Positions 18,665 through 26,118 of a stretch of 64,000 bases of DNA are shown here, in pieces; position 1 is the first letter of the stretch; every line of letters starts with the position of its first letter. The DNA comes from Rhizobium sp. R711 (GTDB lineage: Bacteria > Pseudomonadota > Alphaproteobacteria > Rhizobiales > Rhizobiaceae): assembly GCF_002211365.1 (NCBI RefSeq), contig NZ_LOKZ01000001.1:310001-374000 (forward strand), written 5' to 3'. The position numbers and the translations under genes are program-made. The notes beneath the pieces were generated by a model. That model did not search any database, was not told the origin of the DNA, and saw nothing but the letters and a program-made list of their open reading frames with translations.

Positions 18665-18746
18665 ACCACTCCTCGCGGAAGTCAACGTCGTTGACTGGCG
18701 CGGTCGGAATGGAACACGGGCTACAGCCCACGAAAGGAGGCAAACC

Positions 18747-18953
18747 ATGAGCAAGACCAGACAAGACCTGACCATCGCCGAAGCCCTTCGCGACCCCCTG
18801 ATCGCCATGGTACTGCGCGCCGACGGTGTGAAACTCGACGATTTCAGACGTCTCCTCGAGACCGCCGCCAAGAAGCGCGAACAGCGGGTCTCTCCAGTGG
18901 GCAAATTTATGAACGCGATCTCCAACCCAGCTGCCATGTGCAGCTATTGCTGA
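18747..18953 (+). CDS. Small protein of unknown function, TetR-linked
   Basis: A 68-residue protein (helical segment LDDFRRLLETAAKKREQRV) ending in a cysteine-containing tail AAMCSYC. The start follows AAAGGAGGCAAACC, a strong ribosome binding site. It lies alone behind the TetR operator region and ahead of a terminator. Not recognised as a named family; a stress-induced small protein is possible but unproven. Confidence 0.7.
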   Translation: MSKTRQDLTIAEALRDPLIAMVLRADGVKLDDFRRLLETAAKKREQRVSPVGKFMNAISNPAAMCSYC

Positions 18954-18979
18954 CGTTTCGGGTGCTTCCCTGCCCCTGT

Positions 18980-19014
18980 GAGAACCGTCGCTGATCAAGC
19001 GGCGGCTCTTTTCG
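18980..19014 (+). terminator. Factor-independent terminator
   Basis: Stem CCGTCGCT (about 18985-18992) with AGCGGCGG (about 18998-19005, one G-T pair), with outer GAG/CTC pairing, followed by CTCTTTTCG. It closes the small gene at 18747 and lies just before the convergent sigma factor gene. Confidence 0.65.
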
Positions 19015-19024
19015 TTTGAGGCGC

Positions 19025-19903
19025 CTACTCGCAAAGCAGGTCATACTTCAAGTTGCCGAGATATTCGGGGTCGGCGAGAGCATCGATCGCAGCAATCTTT
19101 TCCCCATCGAAGGTAAGAAGCAGGACGACGCGCAGTTGTCCTTCGACTGCGACCACGAGCCCGAATTCCTTATCGATCATTGCTGGCTGTGCTGCCTGGG
19201 CACGTCCCTTGAAAGTGTCTGCAACGGCATCTGCCCCGCGAAGCTCGCGAACAGAAGGATTATACTGCATTGCCGCAGCATCAGGGGTGAAGACGACCTG
19301 CGGATCGAGGATCGAGAGCAGCGCCTTGATGTCGCCGAGGCGCGAAGCCGCCAGGAACGCGTTGACGATCTGCTTCTTTCGCGCGGCGTCCGCCTCCGGC
19401 ACATCTGTCCTGCCCTGCACCCGGCGGCGGGCGCGGCTTGCGAGCTGGCGAGTTGCCGCCGATGAGCGGCGAATGATCGGCGCGATGTCGTCGAAAGGCA
19501 GATCGAACATATCGTGCAGCACGAAGGCGACGCGCTCGGCGGGCGCCAACCTCTCAAGGACGACCAGGAGCGCCAGCCCGACGGAGTCGGCAAAGGCCAC
19601 CTCCCGCTCCGGATCGACCGCCCCGGAGGGGCCGGCGACGCGCTCATGAACGGGGAGATCAAATGGCTCTTCCCGCCTCGTCTTTCTTGAACGCAGCATA
19701 TCCAGGCAGATGCGTGCCACGACAGTTGTCAACCAGCCGCCGACATTGTCGATCGTCTCAGCATCCGAACGGCCGAGCCGAAGCCAGGCCTCCTGAACGG
19801 CATCGTCGGCCTCTGCGCGGGAACCAAGCATGCGATAGGCGACGGCGCTAAGATGCGCCCTGTTCGCTTCAAATTCTCCCGTCACCCAGTTCTTCTCGAT
19901 CAT
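19025..19903 (-). CDS. ECF41-type RNA polymerase sigma factor with SnoaL-like C-terminal domain
   Basis: A 292-residue sigma factor. Region 2 is at about residues 10-75 (HLSAVAYRMLGSRAEADDAVQEAWLR begins it), region 4 at about 110-165 (APAERVAFVLHDMFDLPFDD, then SSAATRQLASRARRRV), and a fused C-terminal SnoaL-like domain at about 175-290 ends in ADPEYLGNL. This layout and a neighbouring carboxymuconolactone-decarboxylase gene define group ECF41, in which the fused domain replaces an anti-sigma factor. The DGGGR-type motif of the group reads PDAAAMQ here. ATG 19903 follows GGAGGAATGTGACA. It probably drives its own promoter and that of the facing gene. Confidence 0.9.
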   Translation of the reverse strand: MIEKNWVTGEFEANRAHLSAVAYRMLGSRAEADDAVQEAWLRLGRSDAETIDNVGGWLTTVVARICLDMLRSRKTRREEPFDLPVHERVAGPSGAVDPEREVAFADSVGLALLVVLERLAPAERVAFVLHDMFDLPFDDIAPIIRRSSAATRQLASRARRRVQGRTDVPEADAARKKQIVNAFLAASRLGDIKALLSILDPQVVFTPDAAAMQYNPSVRELRGADAVADTFKGRAQAAQPAMIDKEFGLVVAVEGQLRVVLLLTFDGEKIAAIDALADPEYLGNLKYDLLCE

Positions 19904-19930
19904 TGTCACATTCCTCCAGCCTGTTTCGTC
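19904..19930 (+). promoter_or_regulatory. ECF41-type promoter for the carboxymuconolactone-decarboxylase-like gene
   Basis: TGTCACA (19904-19910), a 16-base spacer, then CGTC (19927-19930): an exact match to the ECF41 promoter consensus. It points to the gene at 20016, giving a leader of about 80 bases. Its -35 begins directly before the sigma factor start codon on the other strand. Confidence 0.85.
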
Positions 19931-19938
19931 AACTCCAT

Positions 19939-19965
19939 GACGGACGAAACCCGGCTGATGTGACA
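19939..19965 (-). promoter_or_regulatory. ECF41-type promoter for the sigma factor gene
   Basis: On the minus strand TGTCACA (19965-19959), a 16-base spacer, then CGTC (19942-19939). It points to the sigma factor gene (start 19903), so the sigma factor probably controls itself. It faces the plus-strand promoter, with only 8 bases (19931-19938) between the two -10 elements. Confidence 0.85.
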
Positions 19966-20015
19966 AAGCACGACCGGCAGCGTCAGTCTGGAGAAAGACC
20001 GCAAGGAGACATGTG

Positions 20016-20474
20016 ATGCAAGCAAGAATGGGAAATCCAGCCCTCGTCGTTCCAGAAGCGATGCAGGCGCTCCACGTACTCGGGACGATACCGGCCAAAT
20101 CGGGCCTGTCGCCGATTCTTTTGGAACTCGTCAATCTGCGTGCCAGCCAGATCAATGGCTGCAGCGTCTGCATCGACGGCCATCCGCGCATCGCCAAGAA
20201 GGCCGGCGAAACCGATGAACGGCTGTTTGCCGTCAGTGCCTGGCGCGACACGCCATACTTCACGCCGGCCGAACGTGCAGCCCTTGCACTGACTGAGGCG
20301 GTGACCCGCGTCAGCGATCGTGCAGACCCCGTACCCGACGACATCTGGGACGAAGCCACGCGGCATTTCAGCGGCAAGAGCCTGGCAGCCCTCGTCATCG
20401 CCATCGCCAACATCAATGTCTGGAACCGTCTGAACATCGCTACCCGGCAGATCGCCGGGGAGTGGAAGCCGTAA
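20016..20474 (+). CDS. Carboxymuconolactone decarboxylase/AhpD-like protein
   Basis: A 152-residue alpha-helical protein with the AhpD-type redox motif (INGCSVCIDGH, CxxC followed by His) at about residues 49-59. Such proteins act as alkylhydroperoxidase-like peroxidases or decarboxylases. ATG 20016 follows AAGGAG by 7 bases. The gene faces the ECF41 sigma factor and has an exact ECF41 promoter, the standard partner arrangement of this sigma group. A strong terminator follows. Confidence 0.92.
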   Translation: MQARMGNPALVVPEAMQALHVLGTIPAKSGLSPILLELVNLRASQINGCSVCIDGHPRIAKKAGETDERLFAVSAWRDTPYFTPAERAALALTEAVTRVSDRADPVPDDIWDEATRHFSGKSLAALVIAIANINVWNRLNIATRQIAGEWKP

Positions 20475-20482
20475 AACGGTAT

Positions 20483-20511
20483 CGGACCGCCCTCGTGTCG
20501 ATGGCGGTCCG
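20483..20511. terminator. Bidirectional terminator
   Basis: Perfect 9-bp stem CGGACCGCC (20483-20491) and GGCGGTCCG (20503-20511) between convergent genes. Plus-strand context is followed by A-rich sequence; the minus strand is followed by TTTT a few bases on, so it best serves the rhaDI transcript. Confidence 0.75.
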
Positions 20512-20539
20512 ACAAAAAGCCTTGTGAAAAGCTTGAGGA

Positions 20540-21832
20540 TCAGATGATGCCGCCACCGCCGGCAGACGAAGCCGGGCGCAAGGCGGCAACCTTCCCGCGA
20601 TAGCCGCTTTTGCGGTAGGTGGCGACCGGATCGATCGCACCACCGGCACGGCGGCGCGCTTCCGCGAGAATCGGCTCGACGTCCAAGCGGTAAGCGCGCT
20701 TCAGGGTTTCGCTCGCCATCAGCGCGTCGTTTTCGTCCTGATAGCCGGCCAGTGCCTTGCGGTCGACAAGGAGGGCCTGCGCATAGGCGCGGCGAATTTC
20801 GTTGGCACTGTTGATCAGGCTTTCGATCGGATCGGTGACATTGTGCGACTGGTCGATCATATGAGCGGGGTTGAAGTCGTTGACGCCGCGCTCGTCGGCA
20901 TCGACGAGCTCGTTGAAGACCAGGAACAGGCGATAAGGCTCGATCGCGCCAGCATCGAGGTCGTCGTCACCGTATTTGGAGTCATTGAAATGGAAGCCGC
21001 CGAGCTTGCCGAACTGGATCAGGCGGGCAACGATCATTTCGATATTGGTGTTCGGCGCATGATGACCAAGGTCGACCAAACACTGCGCCTTGGGGCCAAG
21101 CGTCTGGGCAATCAGGTAGTTGGTGCCCCAGTCCTGCACGACCGTAGAATAGAAGGCCGGCTCATACATCTTGTGTTCGGAAAACAGCTTCCAGTCATCC
21201 GGCAGTGCCTTGTATATATCGGCCATGGAGGCGAGATAGCGCTCGAAAGCCTTCGTAAAGCTGCTCTGGCCGGGGAAGTTTGAGCCGTCGCCGACCCATA
21301 CGGTCAGCGCCTTGGAACCGATCGCCTTGCCGATCTCGATGCATTCGACGTTGTGGTCGACCGCTTGTGCACGCGTCGCCGCATCGGTGTGGCTCAGCGA
21401 ACCATACTTGTAGGAATGCTTCTGTCCCGGCGCATCGGAGAAGGTGTTGGAGTTCATCGCATCGAAGCCGAGGCCAAGCGCGTCGGCCTTTGCCTTCAGC
21501 TCCTTGGCGTCAGCCTTGTCCCAGGGAATATGCAGCGAAACATTCGGCGTTGCCCGCGTCAGTTCGTTGATCACGGCGCAGTCGTCCAGCTTGTCGAAAA
21601 TGCCGCGTGGTTCACCAGCACCGGGGAAGCGGGCAAAGCGTGTGCCGCCTGTGCCGACGCCCCACGAGGGAACGGCGATGAAGAATTCCGATACCTTTCT
21701 TGTTATCGCCTCGATGTCGATGCCGCGACGAGAAAGATTTGCGCCAAGCGCTTCGTAATCGGACGTCAGCGTCTCCGCGCGCGCATCGTTTTCCTGCGCA
21801 ATGACATCCTGCGCGATTTTGGACTCGGCCAT
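20540..21832 (-). CDS. rhaI: L-rhamnose isomerase (rhizobial RhaI)
   Basis: A 430-residue TIM-barrel sugar isomerase of the rhamnose catabolism type found in rhizobia and Pseudomonas rather than the E. coli RhaA type. Metal/substrate residues are seen in LFSEHKMYEPAFYS (Glu), CLVDLGHHAPNTNIEMI (Asp, His) and LGGFHFNDSKYGDDDLDAG. It converts L-rhamnose to L-rhamnulose. ATG 21832 has GGGAGG just upstream; the frame is open further upstream but that part belongs to rhaD in another frame. It is cotranscribed after rhaD (64 bases, with a strong hairpin between). Confidence 0.93.
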   Translation of the reverse strand: MAESKIAQDVIAQENDARAETLTSDYEALGANLSRRGIDIEAITRKVSEFFIAVPSWGVGTGGTRFARFPGAGEPRGIFDKLDDCAVINELTRATPNVSLHIPWDKADAKELKAKADALGLGFDAMNSNTFSDAPGQKHSYKYGSLSHTDAATRAQAVDHNVECIEIGKAIGSKALTVWVGDGSNFPGQSSFTKAFERYLASMADIYKALPDDWKLFSEHKMYEPAFYSTVVQDWGTNYLIAQTLGPKAQCLVDLGHHAPNTNIEMIVARLIQFGKLGGFHFNDSKYGDDDLDAGAIEPYRLFLVFNELVDADERGVNDFNPAHMIDQSHNVTDPIESLINSANEIRRAYAQALLVDRKALAGYQDENDALMASETLKRAYRLDVEPILAEARRRAGGAIDPVATYRKSGYRGKVAALRPASSAGGGGII

Positions 21833-21862
21833 GAATTCCTCCCGAGAATGTGGAAATGGGCA

Positions 21863-21884
21863 CGGCGGGCGATTGCGCCCGCCG
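21863..21884. other. Intercistronic hairpin between rhaD and rhaI
   Basis: Perfect 9-bp GC stem CGGCGGGCG (21863-21871) and CGCCCGCCG (21876-21884) with a 4-base loop, 12 bases after the rhaD stop. No T-run follows on the minus strand, so it more likely stabilises or processes the rhaDI mRNA than ends it. Confidence 0.7.
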
Positions 21885-21896
21885 CCTTGGCTTAAT

Positions 21897-23993
21897 TCAG
21901 CGCGGGAAGCTCTGCGCGTTGCCGGCATCGACATTGATGATATTGCCGGTGGACTTGGCGGAAAGATCGGACGCCAGGAAGTATATTGCTTCGGCAATGT
22001 CTTCCGGGAAGACATTGAGCTTGAGCATGGAGCGCTTGCGATAATGTTCCTCCAGCTCGTTGATCTCGATCTTCGACGAGGCCGCGCGCTGTTCGCGCCA
22101 CTCGCCGCTCCAGATCTTTGACCCGCGAAGAACGGCGTCCGGGTTGACGGTATTGACGCGAATGCCGGCTTCTGCGCCTTCCAGTGCGAGGCAACGCGCC
22201 AGATGGATTTCCGCGGCCTTGGCCGTGCAATAGGCGGCAGCGTTCGGCGAGGAGGCCAGACCGTTCTTGGACGCAACGAACACGACGTTGCCGCCGAGGT
22301 TCTGCCTGCGGAAGAGGCGGAAGGCTTCGCGCGACACCAGGAAGTAGCCGGTCGTCAGGATGTCGATGTTCTTGTTCCACATCGAAAGCTCAGTGCTTTC
22401 GATCGGAGCAGACGATGCGATACCCGCGTTGGACACCAGGATGTCGACGCCGCCGAATTCGACGCAGGCTTCCGCGAAGGACGAAATCACCGCGTCTTCC
22501 TTGGTCACATCGAGCTTGACGCCGTAAACGGCATCTGCGCCGAACTGCTTGGAAAAATCGGCCGTCGTGCTATCAAGCGCGTCCTGGTCGATGTCGGCCA
22601 GAACCACGCAAGCACCCTCGCCGATCAGACGGGCAGCCGTTGCGCGGCCGATGCCGCCAGCGCCCCCGGTCACGAAGGCAACCTTGCCAGCAAGGCTCTT
22701 GGGCCTTGGCAAACGCTGGAGCTTGGCTTCCTCGAGCAGCCAGTATTCGATGTCGAAGGCTTCCTGCTCGGGCAGGCCCTGATATTCGGAGACCGTCGAA
22801 GCACCGCGCATGACGTTGATGGCGTTGACATAGAACTCGCTGGCAATGCGGGCCGTGGCCTTGTCACGGGCAAACGACAACATGCCGACGCCAGGAACAA
22901 GGAAGATGACCGGGTTCGCGTCGCGCATGGCGGGCGAATTGGCATGCTTGCAGTCGTTGTAGTAGCGGGCGTAATCGGCGCGGTAGTCTTCCAGTGCCTT
23001 GTCGAGACCGGCCACGATCGCGTCAACGTCAGGCTTTGCCGGATCGAAGTCGACGATCAGCGGGCGGATCTTGGTGCGCAGGAAATGATCCGGGCAGCTG
23101 GTGCCGAGCGCGCCAAGGGGCTGCAGGTTCTTCGAATTGACGAATTCAAGCACGGCGTCCTGATCGTCGAAATGACCGAGCTTGCGCTCCGTCTTGCCGA
23201 TCCGGCCACGTATTTCAGGCATCAGGCGGGCTGCAATGGCGCGGCGTTGCTCAACCGGCAGGCTCTGGGCAGCAGCACCACCGAAGATCGTCTTGCCTTC
23301 AGTCTTTTGCGCAAACCAGACAATCGCCTTGTTGATGATCTCGAGCGTCAGCTCATAGCAGGATCTGGCATCGTTTGCCCAGGTAAAGAGACCGTGGCTT
23401 TCGAGGACAACGCCCTTCGAATGCGGGTTCGCCTTGACGAAGGCTTCGAGATCAAGACCAAGCTGGAAGCCCGGGCGACGCCACGGCAGCCAGCCGATCT
23501 CGTTGCCGAAGATCTCTTTCGTCAGCTCCTTGGAGTTCTTGGAGGCAGCAATCGCGATGATGGCATCCGGATGCATGTGGTCGACATGGGTGAAAGGCAC
23601 GAAACCATGGAGCGGCGTATCGATCGAGGCGGCGCGGCTGTTGAGGTTGTAGGTGCAGTGCGGCAGGAAGCCGACCATGCGGTCTTCGTCCTCGACACCT
23701 TTGTAAATACTCTTCAGCGAATCCAGCTTATCCTGGTAAAGGGTCGCAAAACCGTCGAGCTTGATGGTACCGACGTCGCCGCCCGAACCCTTGACCCAGA
23801 GAACCTTGACCGTCTCGCCGGTCAGAGGATCGGTTTCCATCACCTTGGCAGAGGTGTTGCCGCCGCCATAGTTGGTGATGCGCTTGTCGGCGCCAAGCAG
23901 ATTCGAGCGATACAGAAGCTTGCCAGGCTCATCGAGGGCTGCCGCGTATTCTTCGTCCCAACGATTATCAAGAAGCCGGACGGTTGCCGCCAT
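21897..23993 (-). CDS. rhaD: Bifunctional rhamnulose-1-phosphate aldolase/short-chain dehydrogenase
   Basis: A 698-residue fusion. Residues about 1-420 are a class II aldolase (metal histidines in FTHVDHMHPDAIIAI, nucleotide region TNYGGGNTSAKV); residues about 430-698 are a short-chain dehydrogenase (FVTGGAGGIGRATAA, VSNAG, YCTAKAAE with the Tyr-x3-Lys pair). It cleaves L-rhamnulose 1-phosphate to dihydroxyacetone phosphate and L-lactaldehyde, and the SDR half oxidises the lactaldehyde. ATG 23993 follows GGGAGGATGAC. It is transcribed divergently from rhaR through the operator region 24081-24153. Confidence 0.95.
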   Translation of the reverse strand: MAATVRLLDNRWDEEYAAALDEPGKLLYRSNLLGADKRITNYGGGNTSAKVMETDPLTGETVKVLWVKGSGGDVGTIKLDGFATLYQDKLDSLKSIYKGVEDEDRMVGFLPHCTYNLNSRAASIDTPLHGFVPFTHVDHMHPDAIIAIAASKNSKELTKEIFGNEIGWLPWRRPGFQLGLDLEAFVKANPHSKGVVLESHGLFTWANDARSCYELTLEIINKAIVWFAQKTEGKTIFGGAAAQSLPVEQRRAIAARLMPEIRGRIGKTERKLGHFDDQDAVLEFVNSKNLQPLGALGTSCPDHFLRTKIRPLIVDFDPAKPDVDAIVAGLDKALEDYRADYARYYNDCKHANSPAMRDANPVIFLVPGVGMLSFARDKATARIASEFYVNAINVMRGASTVSEYQGLPEQEAFDIEYWLLEEAKLQRLPRPKSLAGKVAFVTGGAGGIGRATAARLIGEGACVVLADIDQDALDSTTADFSKQFGADAVYGVKLDVTKEDAVISSFAEACVEFGGVDILVSNAGIASSAPIESTELSMWNKNIDILTTGYFLVSREAFRLFRRQNLGGNVVFVASKNGLASSPNAAAYCTAKAAEIHLARCLALEGAEAGIRVNTVNPDAVLRGSKIWSGEWREQRAASSKIEINELEEHYRKRSMLKLNVFPEDIAEAIYFLASDLSAKSTGNIINVDAGNAQSFPR

Positions 23994-24080
23994 GTCATCC
24001 TCCCATGTAAAATTTTCCGGAGGCGCGAACGAACTCCAGCGCCCCTTTGCGGTGACGGTATCGCTCATCAAAATAGACAT

Positions 24081-24153
24081 TGTCAATCGAAAACGATCAA
24101 ATTCGATTATGCTGCAGCGCAATATGAAATTTTATGATCGTTTTTGATTGACA
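24081..24153. promoter_or_regulatory. Divergent rhaD/rhaR promoter region with RhaR operators
   Basis: Two 18-bp elements in opposite orientation: GTCAATCGAAAACGATCA (24082-24099) and TGATCGTTTTTGATTGAC (24135-24152), matching at 17 of 18 positions when one is reverse-complemented. TTGACA occurs at the outer end of each: minus strand 24086-24081 toward rhaD, plus strand 24148-24153 toward rhaR. Both probable -35 boxes are thus inside the operators, as expected for DeoR-family control. Confidence 0.75.
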
Positions 24154-24194
24154 CATTCTCACAACTGCGAAATAAGCAAGCCAGGAGGAACCCC

Positions 24195-25004
24195 ATGCAC
24201 GAACGCGAACGCCATCGCATCATACTGAGCGCCGTTCAGGAAAAGTCAGTCGTCACGATCCAGGATATTTCCGAGTTGACCGAGGCTTCCGAGGCGACGA
24301 TCCGGCGGGATATCGCGGCCCTTCACGTGCAGGGAAAGATCCGCCGCGTGCGCGGGGGCGCCGAAGCCGTGCATCCGCCGCAGCTTGGAAATCTCGCCGG
24401 ACGCCCCTTCCGGGTTTCGGAATCGGTCAACATCGATAAAAAGCGGTCAATCGCGCGGGCAGCCGTCGATCTATGCGATCCTGGCGATGCCATCATCATC
24501 AATGGCGGGACGACGACGTTCCAGATGGTGCACTATATGGCCGCCCATCGCATGCAGGTGATGACCAACTCTTTTGCGATCGCCGAGCACCTGGTGAAGC
24601 ACTCGAAGAACACGGTGACGGTGCCCGGTGGCGTCATCTACCGCGAGCAGAGCCTGATCCTGTCGCCCTTCGACAATGATGCGATCCGCAATTTCTATGC
24701 CCGCCGCTTCTTTATCGGCGCACAGGGCGTCGGGCCACTCGGTGTCATGGAAGCCGATGCGCAGATCATTCAAAGCGAGCAGAAGCTGATGCACCAGGCC
24801 GATGAACTCGTCGTCATGGTCGATTCCAGCAAGTTTCACCGCCGGTCGAGCCTTATTCTGTGCCCGCTCGACCGCGTTTCGACTGTTATCACGGACGACG
24901 GCATTGCCGAGGGCAGCGTGCGAATGATCGAAGATGCGGGCATCAAGCTCGTCATTGCGAGCGCGGTCTCGCAAGCGAAGGAGGATTCCTCGTCGGTCGC
25001 CTGA
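24195..25004 (+). CDS. rhaR: DeoR-family regulator of rhamnose catabolism
   Basis: A 269-residue DeoR-family regulator: N-terminal HTH about residues 8-60 (TIQDISELTEASEATIRRDI) and a DeoR sugar-phosphate sensor domain (NGGTTTFQMVHYMA, FIGAQGV, VVMVDSSKFHRRSS). ATG 24195 follows CCAGGAGGAACCCC. It is first in the rhaRSTPQUK operon and divergent from rhaDI, so it likely controls both through the paired operators. By analogy with R. leguminosarum RhaR it is a repressor responding to a rhamnose intermediate. Confidence 0.93.
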   Translation: MHERERHRIILSAVQEKSVVTIQDISELTEASEATIRRDIAALHVQGKIRRVRGGAEAVHPPQLGNLAGRPFRVSESVNIDKKRSIARAAVDLCDPGDAIIINGGTTTFQMVHYMAAHRMQVMTNSFAIAEHLVKHSKNTVTVPGGVIYREQSLILSPFDNDAIRNFYARRFFIGAQGVGPLGVMEADAQIIQSEQKLMHQADELVVMVDSSKFHRRSSLILCPLDRVSTVITDDGIAEGSVRMIEDAGIKLVIASAVSQAKEDSSSVA

Positions 25005-25055
25005 GTGGCGCCGTCAGGATGTAGTCAAGTCTTATCAACGTGGGAGGATGAAAGC

Positions 25056-26051
25056 ATGAAACTCGTAAAGACATTGGCAGTGGGCGTCGCCTTTGCCGTC
25101 GCCTTGATGGCAGGCGCTGCAAGCGCCAAGGATGTCAAGATCGGTCTCGTTGTGAAATCGCTTGGCAACGGCTTCTTCGAAGCCGCCAACAAGGGCGCGC
25201 AGGAAGCAGCCAAGGAACTCGGCGGCGTGGAAGTAATCTACACCGGCCCGACGTCGACGACGGCAGAAGGCCAGATCGAAGTCATCAACTCGCTGATCGC
25301 TCAGGGGGTTGACGCAATCGCCATTTCCGCCAACGATCCAGATGCAGTCGTTCCGGCTCTGAAGAAAGCCAAGCAGCGCGGCATCAAGGTCATCTCCTGG
25401 GATTCCGGCGTTAATAAGGATGGCCGCATCCTGCAGTTGAACCCGTCGTCCAACGAGCTGATCGGCAAGATGTGCCTGACACTCGCCAAGGATCACCTCG
25501 ACGGCGGCAAGGGCGACTTTGCGATCCTGTCGGCCACGACAACGTCCACGAACCAGAACATCTGGATCGACCAGATGAAGAAGCAGCTCAAGGACTTCCC
25601 CGGGCTCAATCTGGTAACCACCGTTTACGGCGACGACCTTTCGGACAAGTCCTACCGTGAGGCCGAAGGCCTGCTGAAGTCGAATCCGAACGTCAAGGTT
25701 ATCGTCGCTCCGACGACGGTCGGCGTTCTGGCCGCTTCCAAGGTTGTTGAAGACAAGGGCCTCGTCGGCAAGGTCTACGTGACTGGCCTCGGCCTGCCGT
25801 CAGAAATGGCCGGCGCGATCAAGTCGGGTGCGACGAAGGAATTTGCCATCTGGAACCCGATCGACCTCGGCTACTCGGCAACGCAGATCGCCTATCACCT
25901 CGTCAAGGGTGACGCGACCGGCAAGCCGGGCACGGAGATCGAAGCTGGCCGTATGGGCAAGATCAAGATTGGCGAAAACGGCGAAGCCGCAATGGCCGAT
26001 CCCTTCGTCTACAATGCCTCGAACATCGACCAGTTCTCGAAGGTCTTCTAA
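25056..26051 (+). CDS. rhaS: Rhamnose ABC transporter periplasmic binding protein
   Basis: A 331-residue periplasmic-binding protein of the CUT2/RbsB type with a signal peptide (MKLVKTLAVGVAFAVALMAG, cleavage near ASA-KD). The two-lobed domain shows the family loops (VVKSLGNGFFEAANKGAQE, ISANDPDAVVPALKKA). ATG 25056 follows GGGAGGATGAAAGC. It captures rhamnose in the periplasm for RhaTPQ. A perfect hairpin lies 22 bases after the stop, which may raise its expression above that of the membrane genes. Confidence 0.94.
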   Translation: MKLVKTLAVGVAFAVALMAGAASAKDVKIGLVVKSLGNGFFEAANKGAQEAAKELGGVEVIYTGPTSTTAEGQIEVINSLIAQGVDAIAISANDPDAVVPALKKAKQRGIKVISWDSGVNKDGRILQLNPSSNELIGKMCLTLAKDHLDGGKGDFAILSATTTSTNQNIWIDQMKKQLKDFPGLNLVTTVYGDDLSDKSYREAEGLLKSNPNVKVIVAPTTVGVLAASKVVEDKGLVGKVYVTGLGLPSEMAGAIKSGATKEFAIWNPIDLGYSATQIAYHLVKGDATGKPGTEIEAGRMGKIKIGENGEAAMADPFVYNASNIDQFSKVF

Positions 26052-26073
26052 GGCCTCGCCCATGCAAGCAAAA

Positions 26074-26095
26074 CCCGGCGGCACATGCCGCCGGG
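26074..26095. other. Intercistronic hairpin between rhaS and rhaT
   Basis: Perfect 9-bp stem CCCGGCGGC (26074-26082) and GCCGCCGGG (26087-26095) with loop ACAT, followed by CCCTTCC without a T-run. It is placed as mRNA-stabilising hairpins are placed after binding-protein genes in ABC operons. Confidence 0.75.
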
Positions 26096-26118
26096 CCCTT
26101 CCAATTGAACACTGGTAG

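Noticed and set aside
22203-24137. A 644-codon open frame on the plus strand opposite rhaD.
   Set aside because: It lies wholly opposite a clear bifunctional enzyme with matching motifs; the open frame results from GC-rich codon bias, and it has no domain similarity.
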